From: Periconia sp. R9002
Taxonomy: Eukaryota > Ascomycota > Dothideomycetes > Pleosporales > Periconiaceae
Assembly: GCA_023627715.1 (NCBI GenBank)
Contig: JAMAHW010000004.1
Coordinates: 248,001 to 312,000 of the forward strand
DNA length: 64,000 bases
Reading direction: 5' to 3'
The notes beneath the pieces are model-generated. The model saw only the letters and a list, made by a program, of their open reading frames with translations, was not told where the DNA came from and ran no database searches. Each line of letters opens with the position of its first letter. The first letter of the stretch is position 1. This document shows, one piece after another, positions 1 to 13,096 of the stretch. The position numbers and the translations under genes were made by a program.

Positions 1-660
1 ACCCCTTGCTCCTACAACTGCTGTGCCTCGTGTTGCACAGTTGCGGACGTACTAGTCTCCATGTGTATTCTTTCTCCGTCCACGCCGTCTGGTACCTAAA
101 TTCACATGTATAATTAAAGCATAACTCGTCCGTAGGCTTGAAAGACCTGTTACAATTGGACATCACTTCGTATCTGTCGACGCTGATGTTAAAGCAGAAG
201 GGTACTAGGCAGACGGGACGGCAACTCAATCAATCAATCCAAATTCGCCCGTTAGTCACAGATTGTCCCCAACGCTTGGCCTAGAGCCTTGGGAGCAACC
301 AAAGAAAAAGAAAGCTCTATGCGGCATGGGGTGAATGCACGTTTGGAACCTGAAGGATGGGAAAAAGCAAAGAGCCCAGCAAATGATTGGAAACTCGAAG
401 CAGACAGGGATCAAGTCCAATCAAACCATCGATGGCAGAAAGTGTCTACACCGTCACGTGATCCATCTCGCTAGTTCCCCTTCCGGTCTGGCTCCCTTCG
501 CTTAATTTCGCATTCACCACCGCAACACCAACTCGTTCAGATATTATCGCGACACACCCAAACTACTACTAACCCACAGCGTCACCCAGGTATGCCGTCC
601 CCCATTCTCGATACCTTCTACAATTGCTGACATCCAACTTTGCCAGACTTCTGATCCAAA
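1..660. other. upstream region of eL37, no gene seen
   Basis: This leader and promoter region precedes the eL37 start codon. I see a CCAAT motif at 417-421 and a CACGTG palindrome at 455-460, both plausible but unproven promoter elements. The stretch 475-660 is pyrimidine-rich, as is common just upstream of fungal ribosomal-protein genes. Small open frames here have no recognisable content. Confidence 0.4.
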
Positions 661-1166
<506 letters not shown>

Positions 1167-1670
1167 ATCTTTCCAATCATGACAACGCGGACGCAAAAGG
1201 CGTAGGGGCCAAAATGGAGGAGAGCAGGACGATGGGGGACGGCGGTGTTTCTCACTGGAAATTATGTGGTATTGCTCGGGGCGTTTTTCAGCATCCCTCT
1301 CCTCGTCACCTTCCGTCCCTGACAAATGGCGAGGGTTGAAGATACCTTCTTCGGTTTATGTGGCATAAATAAGGAAAACAAAATTCATTATGGTCTGTCA
1401 CGAATGAAAAACATGAATTCATATACGGAGAGCGCGCGCGGACATGCACCATCGGGTTTTTAGCATCTGCTCAAGCAGCAAGGGATACACCACCAGCCAT
1501 AACAGAACCTGTGTTTTGATGTCTAGTGCTTACAAAGTCTACAAGAATACACCACATACCCTTGTGAATACTGGCCTGACTTTGCACAGACTCAGAATCA
1601 TGTAGAATCTACATCGACGGCTGACTGGCAAAGCAGAGCTTCATTGCAGGTAAAATGCACCTGGCAACTT
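1167..1670. other. convergent 3' region between eL37 and ELP6
   Basis: Shared downstream region of two converging genes. It contains AT-rich stretches suitable for 3' ends (around 1365-1395) and no supported gene. Confidence 0.5.
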
Positions 1671-2834
1671 TCAACCTTCTCCACCAGCCCCCCTCTCGAA
1701 AACCTTGACGCTGCCATCTCCGCCAATCTTATACAGCATTTCTTGTCCCCTAGCCTTATATTCTCCGCCAATCCTCAAATCCCCCAGCCCACCCCCGCTC
1801 TCCGTCACCCTAAGCACTCCACTGACATCCCGCGCAACTCCCGTGTCCAGCACCCTCACACTCAAGACCCGCCGGCTCATGTGTGCCGTCTTGACCACCA
1901 AATTCCGCTGCCCTACCTCAATAGGCTGCGCAGGGCTTCTCGGACTCAGCAATGGCGTGTCTGCCTGTAGATGGACGGCGACGTGGGATACACTTGGTTG
2001 CGCGTGGAGATCGACAAAGAGCGAGGTAAGGGAGGAAGCTGTAAACTGCTGTGCATCCGAGGTAGCCAAAAGGATATCCGGGTTGTCCAGAATGACGAGT
2101 GTTCTTCTGGGCATGTTGGACTTGGTGGATGCAACGTGGGCGATGGCAGAGTGGATCGTGGACTTGATATGAGCGACGTCTGGGGAACGTAGTGTGAATA
2201 GCCCAGGATTCTGAGGCGTATCGGCTACATTGGGAGCCGCAGTGGTAGGCAGCGTGGCATTTGCGCCTTGTCTTATCCCAGAAGTAGAGTTACTTGCCAT
2301 TGTCGATGTCGCCGTCCCCGTCGCTGTGGCCGGAGGAACCCGCCCTCGCGCAGGGACGAGTCCCGTTCTTGCAGGCGATGGTGGCGCTCCTCTGATTGGA
2401 AGGCTCTGAACTATCGGTGTTTTGCCCGCTATGCTTGTGTCTCCAGCATTTGTACCATGCCTCGCCTCATCTTTGTGACTCAAGAACAAGCCGCTCAGTC
2501 CATCCACGACCGCAAACCTTCCCTCTCTTTTCAGCTTCTCCAGATCCAGCCCTCCACCTTTCCTCGCTTCCTGCCTCCAGAATTCGTAGTCTCGCATCCA
2601 GGTGACCAAAACGACATTCAGTCCCTCCCCATTGTTTGGATCCTCGTTTCCTGCTCCATTTTCAACTCTGCTGGTAGCTACCCCGCTGGTGTTGCTCAGC
2701 GCATTGCACAGGAATCGGATTATGAGCCAGTTCACACTAGCGCCGAGCGTGCTCGTGAGGAGGAGAATCGAATCGTCGCGAGGTAATTGGACATATGGTT
2801 GTAGAAGAGGTGGTATGCGTGTAGAGGGTGGCAT
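1671..2834 (-). CDS. ELP6: Elongator complex subunit Elp6-like
   Basis: A single uninterrupted 387-residue frame. The N-terminal part carries the features I associate with fungal Elp6: a RecA-like fold without a proper Walker motif, including LLLTSTLGASVNWLIIRFLC near residue 25 and VVLVTWMRDYEFW followed by GLDLEKLKREGRFAVVDGLSGLF. A low-complexity Ser/Thr/Ala-rich insert follows, then LVILDNPDILLA, a beta-strand of the RecA core. Elp4, Elp5 and Elp6 form the ring that helps Elongator modify wobble uridines in tRNA. The start is the first ATG, preceded by an AT-rich gap to the RdRP gene. The match rests on remembered family features, so the subunit assignment is probable rather than certain. 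Confidence 0.75.
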   Translation of the reverse strand: MPPSTRIPPLLQPYVQLPRDDSILLLTSTLGASVNWLIIRFLCNALSNTSGVATSRVENGAGNEDPNNGEGLNVVLVTWMRDYEFWRQEARKGGGLDLEKLKREGRFAVVDGLSGLFLSHKDEARHGTNAGDTSIAGKTPIVQSLPIRGAPPSPARTGLVPARGRVPPATATGTATSTMASNSTSGIRQGANATLPTTAAPNVADTPQNPGLFTLRSPDVAHIKSTIHSAIAHVASTKSNMPRRTLVILDNPDILLATSDAQQFTASSLTSLFVDLHAQPSVSHVAVHLQADTPLLSPRSPAQPIEVGQRNLVVKTAHMSRRVLSVRVLDTGVARDVSGVLRVTESGGGLGDLRIGGEYKARGQEMLYKIGGDGSVKVFERGAGGEG

Positions 2835-3087
2835 GATCTCTTTGCGTGCGACGCCTGTTGGATGAGGGTTTAATTCGCGATTGGGCAGCCTAAACTTTTT
2901 CTAGCGTATCGATAGGAAGTGGGGAATACTGTGGAAATGACGATCATTAGTTCACAATAAACATTCATCACAAAGACGCAAGCAACGTGCTAAATAATAC
3001 TTTTTTTTTCCATTTTTTAGACTTTTTTTGTGCTTTTGATACTTTGAGACCTCGCAATCCAGTGGAACTTCCACCCACCCATATTCT

Positions 3088-6000
3088 CTAGTTTTTTAGG
3101 CTGAAATCAAGCTTGAGGAGTTCGCCATAATGTGTCACGCCCTCAGCTGTCTCGATGTCGCCGCCGCCGCTCATGTTCGATTCAGGATCAAGACCGGGAT
3201 GTCTTCTCGAGGACGGCCTCATGCCACGCAAAGTCAATTGCTGGCGGCGTTCGTCATGAGTACCGCATGTTGCAATCCTTCCTAGGTCACTCACAAAAAG
3301 CCACGGGAAACTCATGAGAGGCATATTGTCCAACGTTCTCAAAGGAACGACATTGCCACCGACAATCTTGACCTGTCCACACTCCATGCGCGCCGTCTCT
3401 ACTTCCTGGGACGCCACAATATACATCGCAGCAATGAATTTGTCCATATCATACTGATTCTGACGTACGGCTTCGCGACACATGTCTCTGTATTGGTCTT
3501 TAAGGATGCCAACCGTCTTACCAAACTCCTCGGCAAATGTATAGTCTCGGCTCTCCAGGTTATGCGACAGGACGAAGATGGACCACACTTCAAATTCTGT
3601 TTTGATTGCATGTTTGGCCATCAACCGCCTCAAAGACGAATCGTAGGAATTTTTGATATCGCGGGCCTTCTCAAATACCGCATCTGCAGCGTCCATCTGG
3701 AAAGCATGCAGAATCCGATCATCGAATGGTCCATACACTGGCTTGAAATCGACGAGTTCCACCTGATCGTATAGCATTCCAAGCACCTTCTTAGATCTGT
3801 ACGTCTTGTGTGCAGGGCGCTGCTTGCTTTCCATAAAATGTGGGTACTTCTTAGGTCTCAAGTCACGGCTCATAATGGCGGGAATGCCACTTTTTGGATA
3901 GTCCACTGCTTGTGAGTGGAGCCTTGCCAATTCTAAACAGGTCTCATCTCGAACACCTTCCTCTTTCGCATCGGCCTGTGCTAGATGGGCAGTAGCAATC
4001 CGACTGAGGGTGTCCGTCTTGATGTATGTAACAAAGAAATCTGTAATGTCCTGGACTGTGATTGGTCGATCAGATTCTACTGGCTTCTCCGGCGTGAAGT
4101 CCATCGGGTTTTCGTTAATGATTGTGGGTATAAAATTAGGATCCCAAAGGACGATGTAGTCATCGCCATCCAAGTCCCCCCCTGAACACATGTTCGCAAG
4201 GTCGCGGTCGCCTGTCTGCGGAAGAACTACAACATTCTTCAAATGGTGCAGCGCGGGTACGTTGACAGCTCGAACCACGCGAATATCCCCGCAATGAAGG
4301 GATGGGTTACGAGCGAGGATGCATATGCCTTCAATTATCTTGTATCCTTTCCCGTCTGATATTTGTAGGAATATTTCCGGTAACGTTGAGAGTTTTTCTT
4401 CTCGGGTGGCGTCTGCTCGAGACTGCGGATCCTCAAAATGGCCACGGAGTGTAGCTGATTCGTCGACACAACCAAGTACAAAAGCGCCATCTTCAACGAC
4501 TATACGGGCCTTTTCTTTAAGATACTTGATGTTGTATGCGCGCCAAAGTTGTAGGAGAGACATCATGAATGGATCTTCATGTTTCATAAATCCATCAAGG
4601 ATCATGCCAGCCATCGTCAAAGACGTTTGATTCAGATCGATGTTGCGCTGAAGTTTTTCAAGTGCAACGCTCTCTTCTTTGGTCGCCCTCTCCAGATAGT
4701 TAACCATTTCTTGTTGCTTGCGGATGAACATCGCGTCCGGGACACCGAGAGCTGACAGGATGATGATGAGTTGACGGTTGAAACATGCCACTGCCAACGC
4801 TGACGCGCGAATGATTTCAAGACCAACATTTTGGGCCTCGAACTTGTACTGGCTTGGTCGTATATGTACAATGCTACCGTTGATTGTGGGATCTAAAGCA
4901 AGAACTCCCTTACAACCACCCAACCGAAATTGATAAAGAGACGGTGGGTCATCGAATGGGTTTTGCAAGCCCAATTCCTGGGCAGCCATTTGCGCCAGAA
5001 GGGGAGAAATACGTCCCACGCCATCGGTGAACACGAATCCGTTTCGTTGTATGTCTGGAATTCTGTCGATCTTGACATTGATACTTTTGATTGCTCGGGT
5101 TGTTGAGAAACATTGCCCAAGGCGAGCGCCGTATTTTGCTGCCGTTCTGATATGTTCGAACTGTCCCATAGATTCGCGAATGTCATTTGGAGATTGTGAA
5201 GGGGTGGGTGCGTAGAAGTAGGCCCCGTGCTCTCTGAATTGCGAATTCCCAAAAGCTAGGAACTCATAGTGCCGGCCAGCAACTACAATCCCCTGCCTCA
5301 TAGCTCTCTCAATTCTTTCAAAAACGGCGTTTGATCGATTATTTTCAAAACTGAATAGCCGTCCTTCTGTCTGTTCGTCGGAGAACTTGACGCGGATAAA
5401 GCGATCAGCATCTGCCGCGTGCTTTCGAATGATTCGATTGGATGTTTCCACTACTGGTGTACCGACGTGAATCATCGTCGGAGTGATATTTGCAGATCGA
5501 GAAAGAACACAGTAACTCGGTATGTTCTTCGGGATCATCTTACGACGAGCCTGGAAAATTTGCATGGGGTCAAGGTATGTGTGTTGTCTGTCTGCCACTT
5601 TCTCCAGGAGACAAACCGCCTCCTCTGGAGCCATTGAGGCCAGGCGCTCAAGGAACTCCCTGGTGATGCTATGCTCTTTGATCCAGTCGTTGGAAAGACA
5701 TGCTTCGAGTTGGTATCGAACAGAGAACTTGAGGTGGATTCGACTATTGAAGAGCTCCCCGGATGTTGAACTCTGAGCTGTCGAAGGAGCAAGCTCAGGG
5801 TGTGTTCCGAATATCTCATCCTCGACTAGAGACTCCATTGGTGAAGGTTTGCCCTCCCTTACGTGATAGTTGTCGAGCACTTGTACGTGGACGCCATGGT
5901 CCGAAAGGCCACCAATTAAGTCTTTGAATTGATCTTTGAATTGAGGGCCTCGAACTGCCGCCAGGTCAAATGTGACCCTGTATGTAGTCCACCGGCCGAT

Positions 6001-7143
6001 GTCGACTATCACTTCATTGTGATGATTCATGACAGGTATATTCTTCAATCGCTCACTAGTTTTAGCATCCGTTATTTCGGTTTGTCGATGCCATGTATAC
6101 CAGTCTAGCCAAGTCTTCTCTTTCTCATTGAACGTGTTGAGGATGTCTTTGATTTTGCTTTGTAGGAAGAATTGTGGAGGGGAGTTGAAGGGTATAACCA
6201 AGGCATATTTTCCCGTCTCTGGGGTCTCAATGCAGAACACACGTTCAACTAAAGAGAGTGGCAGACGAAAGCGAAGATGCCGAACCAGTCCATCAATGGT
6301 AAAAGGAAACTGGAAATCAAGCTCTTTGCGGTCTCCCAGACTGAGAGTGACCTGAATCTTTTGCTTTGCTTCGATCGTCCGCATGATGTCCAACGTATTC
6401 TCTGCAAGTGTAATGCCAAAATCAATAGAGTTGGCAAACATAATGTTTGCCTCATGGTATTGTCTTTTTGGATTGACTGGGCTTGGAACAGGGAAGCGGC
6501 GGATACTAGACTCATCGATCTGGACTCTGGCGCCTCGAATGAACACGGTGTTGGGGGGCATATCGATTTGAGGGGGCGGTCTGAATTATCGAGTTAGTGA
6601 CACAGCATCCACGATTGAGATCTGACCAAAAACTTACTGATAAGTCACAAAGGCTGCATCCGCGCTCGTCTCAATCCTCACGATCTTCCCATATCTGGAG
6701 AGGAATTCATAGACGTCTCGCATGCTAACGTTCTTAGGTATTCTCGATGCTTTTATCTTTCGATCCTGACGAGAAATCCAATTTTCGTTCCTGTTCTGCA
6801 TCTTTGCGTACGGACGTTGAGGAGAGTGCATGATGGCATTTGAGTTACCCGTGAGGGTGTTGTGATTTGGCACTGGTGCTTGGTTCTCACTGAGGCTCGG
6901 TCCGTTGTTCGATCGAGTGGGAATTGCATGGGAACCTCGAAACCGTGAGGGCGAGGTAAGTGGAGGAGAGATCGAACCCTGGCTTGATGCTCGATTGATT
7001 GAGGAAGTAGGATGGGCTTGTGGTGAAGCGCGTGGTCTCAAGATGGGGGGTCGGTGAATATTTCGGCTGGTGCTGTTACCTGAAGTACTTGCAGCCGTGT
7101 TAAGATCGCCGCTTGTTGGCCGACCGCTGCCACTGTAACCCAT
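3088..7143 (-). CDS. RNA-dependent RNA polymerase with N-terminal RRM (QDE-1/SAD-1/RRP-3 superfamily)
   Basis: Two exons, 7143-6638 and 6580-3088, give 1332 residues. The intron (57 bp, GTAAGT...CAG with CTAAC branch site) splits a Gln codon. Residues 1-125 are Ser/Pro/Asn-rich and probably disordered. Residues about 130-190 look like an RNA-recognition motif (MRDVYEFLSRYGKIVRIET ... AAFVTYQ). The remainder is a eukaryotic RdRP core ending in the catalytic loop CSGGDLDGDDYIVLWDP, with the metal-binding aspartates at about 971, 973 and 975, all intact. Such enzymes copy aberrant or unpaired RNA into double-stranded RNA for Dicer in quelling or meiotic silencing. Which fungal paralogue this is cannot be told without a tree. 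An RRM in front of the polymerase recalls SAD-1/plant-type RdRPs more than QDE-1. Confidence 0.95.
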
Positions 7144-8013
7144 CTTGAGGTCATACGCTTGAGGGTGTGTGGGAGGTGAAAATGGTGCGGTTATGGGTTG
7201 AGGATGGCAGGCTGGAGGGGAAAATTTGAGAGAGTTGGTTCACCTGACTTGGAGTGCATTCACTTTGGAGGTGAAGTAGATATGTGGCAAGATGAGCAGG
7301 TGAAGGCGGATCAGCAGTCGAAGAATGTAATGAGGTGGAGGTGATGGAAGTTGACGAGAGTTTATCGTAGGAGGAAAGCGCGCTCCAGGTGTCCGTGTGC
7401 CACGAGCAAACAAAAAAATCCGAGAACGGGAAAGCGCGACTCACCCTCCATCTCGTTAGCTATTGAAGCACCTTCTATCTGTTTTCCAGAAGAAAGATCG
7501 AAGAGTCAATAATACAAAGCGGCTAAGTAAAAGCTCTAGCACACCGACGGTAGCTTTCAGTTTTGTGGGACATCGCTGTACCACATGGAGCCGTGACCAC
7601 ACCCATTTAATTAAATAGGACACACGTACAGATCCATCTGTACTGCGGTGCTCATAAACTCGGCGGCCGTCTCTGACACATTGCATATTTATGAATAAGG
7701 CGGTCAGGAAACACAGTCTTAGCCTAGGTACTCGGCTGCCTGCAGATTGGTCACTCAAAGCTCGACCGATCGATTGCAAATTATCCAAAGAGTTCTTTAT
7801 AGTCACTGTTTGGAACTAGAAATCGACATCGGGGTACGAGAGCTAAGATACTTAACTACCGTCTTTTCCTGGGTCTTGCTTCGTGGTCAGTGCAACACGT
7901 CACAGTGGAACGTCAAAGTGAACAAGAGGCTGTTGATTGTGCCACCACACTCTCTAGCGTAAGAATAAAATATGTAGCTCCCCTATTACAATGCTGACGT
8001 AGATTCCTACCCA
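7144..8013. other. RdRP upstream region, no gene seen
   Basis: This is the 5' region of the RdRP gene and the 3' flank of the coiled-coil gene. Short frames on the minus strand lack an intron-exon pattern or recognisable protein and are treated as chance. Confidence 0.45.
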
Positions 8014-11000
8014 CTATGAGCCACTCTGGCACCGGGTATATGTGGTGTCCCCATCAAAAAAACTCTCCATATCGTACTCCAACTGCCCGCTCTCCGTCAA
8101 ACTTCCGCGCCGTTTCCTGAGAGGTAAACTCTGCTGTAAATTCTGCTCATCCTCCATTTCTGGTATGACGAAGCCAACAGTCGTGTGTCTTCTGTTCGGC
8201 GAAACGGCTCCCAATGCCGACCGGTTTGTGGGCGAGAGCCTTCTTGAAGCTGGCTTTGCGGCAAGAGCAGGCTTGTTGCTATATGGCGTGTACATGGAAG
8301 GTACTTTGAATGATGGTCGGGGTTTCGGTCGTTTTGGCGTTGAGCCGCGTTCAGATGCCATTGAGCTGGACGACGTGAAAGAAGCGTTCGCCACATTCTC
8401 CATTGCGGTAGCAGAGAGGGCTTGTGTGTCCGTTGGTTCAGCCACCCCGACATCCTGAGCTAGCGTCGATTTCCGTCGTCGGTGAGAACGTGGTGTGCGG
8501 GGATTGGAAGTTTCTTGAGTTGGGCGAGGGGCAGATGGGACCACCTCAGAGGGAAGGCCCATCATAGATTCGTAAATGCGGTTTCTCCACTGCCTCAATT
8601 CATTGAGTGATGAAGTGAGGTTCTGAATCTCGCCATCCTTCTGCAACAACTCATCGTTGAGCTCACTAATCTTCTTGTGTAAAGGAGGAATGGTAGTCTG
8701 AGTTTGGTGCAGTTCGGCTTGGATCTTTTCGTAGGCTCTTTCGCTTTCCTCCCGCTTTCCATTCGCCTCATGGAGTTGATTACTTAGCAGCTTGTATTCG
8801 CGCTCGGCCTTTGCAGATGCAGTCTTCAATTCTTCTTCGTACTGTTTTTGCATCGTCTCCAGATTCGCCTCGGAGGATTGAGCAAGCTGATGGTGATGCA
8901 CTTGGAGATCACTTAAACGTTCAGACATGGATACCAATTCAGATTCGGTTTCCTGCAACTGGTTCCGCATATTGGCTGCCTCGTTTTCCAGGGTGGAAAT
9001 GGTAGCATCTTGACGGTTTTTGGCTTCCTGCTCGATTACCAGCTTGGACTGTATGTCATCCAAATTTCCTTGAAGGACTTGTGCCTCGCTGACTAGGGTC
9101 TCTCGTTTCAATTCGTTCTCGTGAAGTTTGTTTGAAAGCGTTAGTATCCTATCATGAAGGTCATCGTTCTCGATTTTCTGAGCCCGCACATTCTCTTCTT
9201 GTTCTAGAAGACTGGAGCGGAGCGTCGATTCCATGTCCTTGTATTTGGCTTGCGCCGCATGCAAAGCTTCTGTAGCTTTTGCGTTTGCCTCCTCAAATTC
9301 TGCCTTCAGTCGTGTAAATTCAACTTTAATTTGGTCTTTTTCGCATTCGATCCGTTCGTTGTCAGCATCAAGTGCATTGATATGCTCGCTATCTTCCCAG
9401 CGCTTCAATTTGAGTGACTCTATCTCCTTCTCCAAAGTCGCCACATTATTAGCGAGCTGGTTGGATCTGTCCTTTTCCTGCCGAAGTGGTGCTTCTACAG
9501 TTTCACAGCGGCTTTCAAGGTCGTGGCATATTTGAACAACAGAACGGATTACAGAGTCCTGCTGGAAGTGACTCTGGTTCTCCAGTTCGGACTTGAGGCG
9601 CTCCTTCCAGTCCTGGAGATGTGTGCCTGTCAGTGGAGTGCACTCTTGTTGGAAGAGCGATACCGATGAGAGGTTGCTAAAACGGGGTGGATGACTGCAT
9701 TGATCCATGACAGCAGGAAGATACTGCTGTTTTCTCAAGAGGGCCACTTTTGTTGAATACGGCAGAGTGGTCTTGGATTCGCCAGAGTCCAAGCTCGCGG
9801 CCAGAACCATCGCAATGGTAGAGGCTACTAGAGCCCGATGTATAGCCTCTTTATGCGATTGGCATTTCCAAGGCTGATCCTGCTGTAGGCATTCAACTTG
9901 GAGAAATTTCTCAAGTAATGGTAGAACATCGGACGAGCACAATGCCTCGTTCATTGGCAATCGGAATCGTGGGAACCGTGCAGAAACCACCATTAGCTCG
10001 TCGCAGAGAATCCTAGTATTTTCCATGCAGAGTGTCGGTGTACAGAGGATGCTTGATTGAAGTATGTTCTGGAGTATAAAACATAGATCGTGCTTTTGCA
10101 TTCGGACCTGAACTTGGGTTAGATTGTATATAAGTACATAAAATAAGTAGTGGAAGACTCACGGCAAAGACCGGTAGAGACATATGAAGGCACTCCTTCA
10201 ATGACTGGCTATCCGCCACTAGACATGTCTTGTTGATAGATTTCCCATACTCCGCCACCAGTTCTGGCGGAATTCTGTTTTCCCCTATAATAGAGGCATA
10301 GAAGCGTAGCGCTTCAAGTTGAAGGCTTGAGTCGATACCAGTGCGCTGTATTCTGGATGCTAGCTTATCGAACGAAGCAGAAGCCCTCGTAGATGAGGTC
10401 GACCATCCTCCTCGGGTCCTTCCTTCAATTAACTGCAGTGTACGGCTAGCAATTTGAATGACCTCTAATGCTTCATCATCCTCGATGCCTGCTCCTTCTC
10501 CCGTCGCCCATACTACACCCAAACAGGCAAGGTTTACTGTTTTATGCCCCTGCTCGAAAATCTTTTTGCCAGCCTTCGTTCCCCATTGGCATCCGGTCGC
10601 GGTTGACCCTACTTCGTGTTCCAAACCCTTCTCCGAGAAGATATGAGGGTGTTCGGCGAGAATAGTAAGGCCAAAACACCACAACATCAATGTGACATTT
10701 TGACCGGTTGCGGGAGATGACAGTATGAAGTGTATTTTTTCATCGAATTCCTGACGTTTTTGAAGTGGTAGCAAGCTGACGAGACCTAGGCAGGCACCAT
10801 TGAGCATATAGTAAAGAGACCTTAACGCTCTTGTGTCTGAGGCATCCGCGGCAGTAGTCCGTTCGAAGACCTGGAGAAAGAAAAGCTGAGCGCTCGCTGG
10901 AAGTGGAACCGAATCCGGAAGCCGGCGTGAAAGGAGTCTTATACAAAGTTCGGCATATTCTTCAAAGTCGATTTGAGAAGAAGTTGCCTTTCTGAGCAGT

Positions 11001-11284
11001 GCGTCAAGGAGGCCGGGTTCCCGAATCAGAAGATGCGTGATGAATTCTGGCGAATGTGACAGAGATTTTAGAATGTCGATTGTATACTGCCACAAGGGTA
11101 AGGCTACAGCCACGATGGATGCAAGTTTATCGATTTCGCATGGTGCTCGTTCACTGATGGAAGCGCGAACTTGGAAAGCATCTGCTACAGCAAGGTGCTT
11201 TGCAAGATTCACCAATGACGCAGGGTAACGGCATGCGATTACCTTGTCTAGCTCAAGCGACAAGTCGGTCTTGGGGGTCACCAT
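8014..11284 (-). CDS. large coiled-coil protein of unknown function
   Basis: Two exons, 11284-10163 and 10107-8014, give 1071 residues. The intron is GTGAGT...CAG and phase 0. Residues 1-480 are largely helical, without an obvious motif, and could form an armadillo-like helical repeat. From about residue 540 to 880 a long heptad-rich coiled coil runs almost without break, rich in Glu, Lys, Leu and Gln, for example LANNVATLEKEIESLKLK. The C-terminal 190 residues are basic, Ser/Pro-rich and probably unstructured, with several TP/SP sites (PRTPRSHRRRKS). This architecture suits a cytoskeletal, spindle-pole or trafficking scaffold, but I do not recognise a family and assign no function. Confidence 0.85.
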
Positions 11285-13096
11285 GGGCGTTTTGAGTGAC
11301 GGTTGTCGGTGGGGTAGGTATATATGTAGGGTAGATGTTGTCGAGACTTAGTAGCTGCTCATTGACGCGCGAAGGTTTATGGATGATGAGGTGGGGGAAA
11401 CGCGAAAGCACGTGCGCCGCGTTTCCCGGGTGATGGGTGCCCCCGCATTTTCCGTATTATTATTAATAATTCCTTGTACGGCGACATGGCTGATGTTTGG
11501 ATCCTTTGATGTAAATTGCATGCGCTTTCACAACAAAGTTTATATAGAGCGCGCTCGCATCAACGAAGGCAGCAACAAAACGCAGTACTGACCTCAACGA
11601 CAGTGCGTGTAAGCTCTCCTACAGGCCACTGTGAGTAATATTCCACTAATCACATGTAGTGTATACGTCCAGTCGTATATCGAATGGAATCAATGTGTCT
11701 GGATATATATATGAATCTCCAATTGGATTGCATACAGTTACGTTTGAGGTGCATTTATACTAATGACCAAGGCCTCGTAATTAACAATGGCCTCAGGGAA
11801 GATCTTCCTCCAAACTTTATCCCACCCCTGCACCAACAAGGGTATATTGCTCTAGTATACAGTGCCGACGATTGCCTCGAATATGCTACGAGCGGACCGC
11901 ACTCGTTAAACTGCTACCTACCTCAAGTGCTCCTACCGCACAATGTGAGATTCTACCGACCACAAGATGGAAGTGCAACCTATCTCACGTCACATAAAAT
12001 CAGTCACTCACCGCTTCATAGTGCATTCAACCGCCCCAGCATCGTCCACATCACTACTCAGCTGCGGGAATTACGTCTCCCTCAGGCGAAAGTGGGATGC
12101 GTGCAGGGTTAAGAACCAAATAGTGGCGAACCCCCCACCCACGTGAGCTACTCGATCGATGCACGAGCAAGCAAGATGGTAATTTGTGAGGGTAATCGTG
12201 ATACTCACCGCGACAACACGACCCAACACTCACCGCTTGTCGACGCTCTGTACGGATAGGAGAGCGCCGAAGTTTCTTTGATCTACGTACGTGGGAGCCT
12301 CAATACCTATTGACCGTCTCGGAATGCACGAATGTACGCTACATCCCAGCATCTTGTACAGGTAGATGTACCTGAGCTGCGAACGAAGACTCTTTTGCTC
12401 AGATCTTTGCCTTTTTGGCAAAGATGGCGCAGAGGCTCAACCAAAGGCACACCAAAAACTGTACTCCGGCAATCTCTGTCCAACTGCTATTTGTAGTATA
12501 CCCACACCGTACACGCTCCCTTTCCCATTTCTCACATCATCACGCGACAGTGTGCATGTCATGCATATACGTGTGTGCTAACCAAGGCATGACGCGGATG
12601 AAGTGAACAACGTTTGTCCCCGTTTGCCATGCTTTCCCCGCAATTGCTCCTGCTTTTTAATAGCCCCTGCAGCTGATCCTGCAGCCCTCTGGTGATGCGT
12701 GTGCCGAATGAAACTGTTAGCTACTCGATTACACCGGTGTCAGCGGGCCTTTGCGTAACTGGATCGAGTCTTTGTTGTTCTGGCTAGCTGTGGATGGGAA
12801 GGTTATTACTTGTGCGTTGGCCTGCGATATTTTGGAAGGATGGCGCGCCAACTGCGCATTAGAACACAAAAGGCAGCCCGCTCCCCACTCATACCGTGCT
12901 AATTGGGATACTTCTACATGGAAATGTGTACTAGTCCATCCGAGGTAGCTGTCCGCCTGGCCATCTAGACTTGTAGCGAAACTAATGCTTTCGTAAGGAA
13001 AATCCGGTTTTGCGTGTGGCTGTGACCTGTTCCATCTCTCAACACCATAAAAGCACCTGCCAGAGTCCACATAATAGCCTTCTCAGATAGCTCAAA
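11285..13096. other. long intergenic region between divergent genes
   Basis: 1.8 kb between the divergent coiled-coil and D-lactate dehydrogenase genes, the longest gap in the window. It is AT-rich near 11455-11475 and contains a CACGTG at 11409-11414 and another in the CCACCCACGTGAGC context near 12140. Open frames up to 142 codons have no ATG-anchored splice model and no recognisable content. Nothing certain is present. Confidence 0.4.

Noticed and set aside
7151..7806. Two minus-strand frames upstream of the RdRP
   Set aside because: Ser/Thr-rich by base composition, no splice link to the RdRP and no recognisable domain; the RdRP already has a suitable ATG at 7143.
11684..12112. 142-codon plus-strand frame in the long intergenic region
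   Set aside because: No coding bias, no family resemblance and no splice context; treated as chance.
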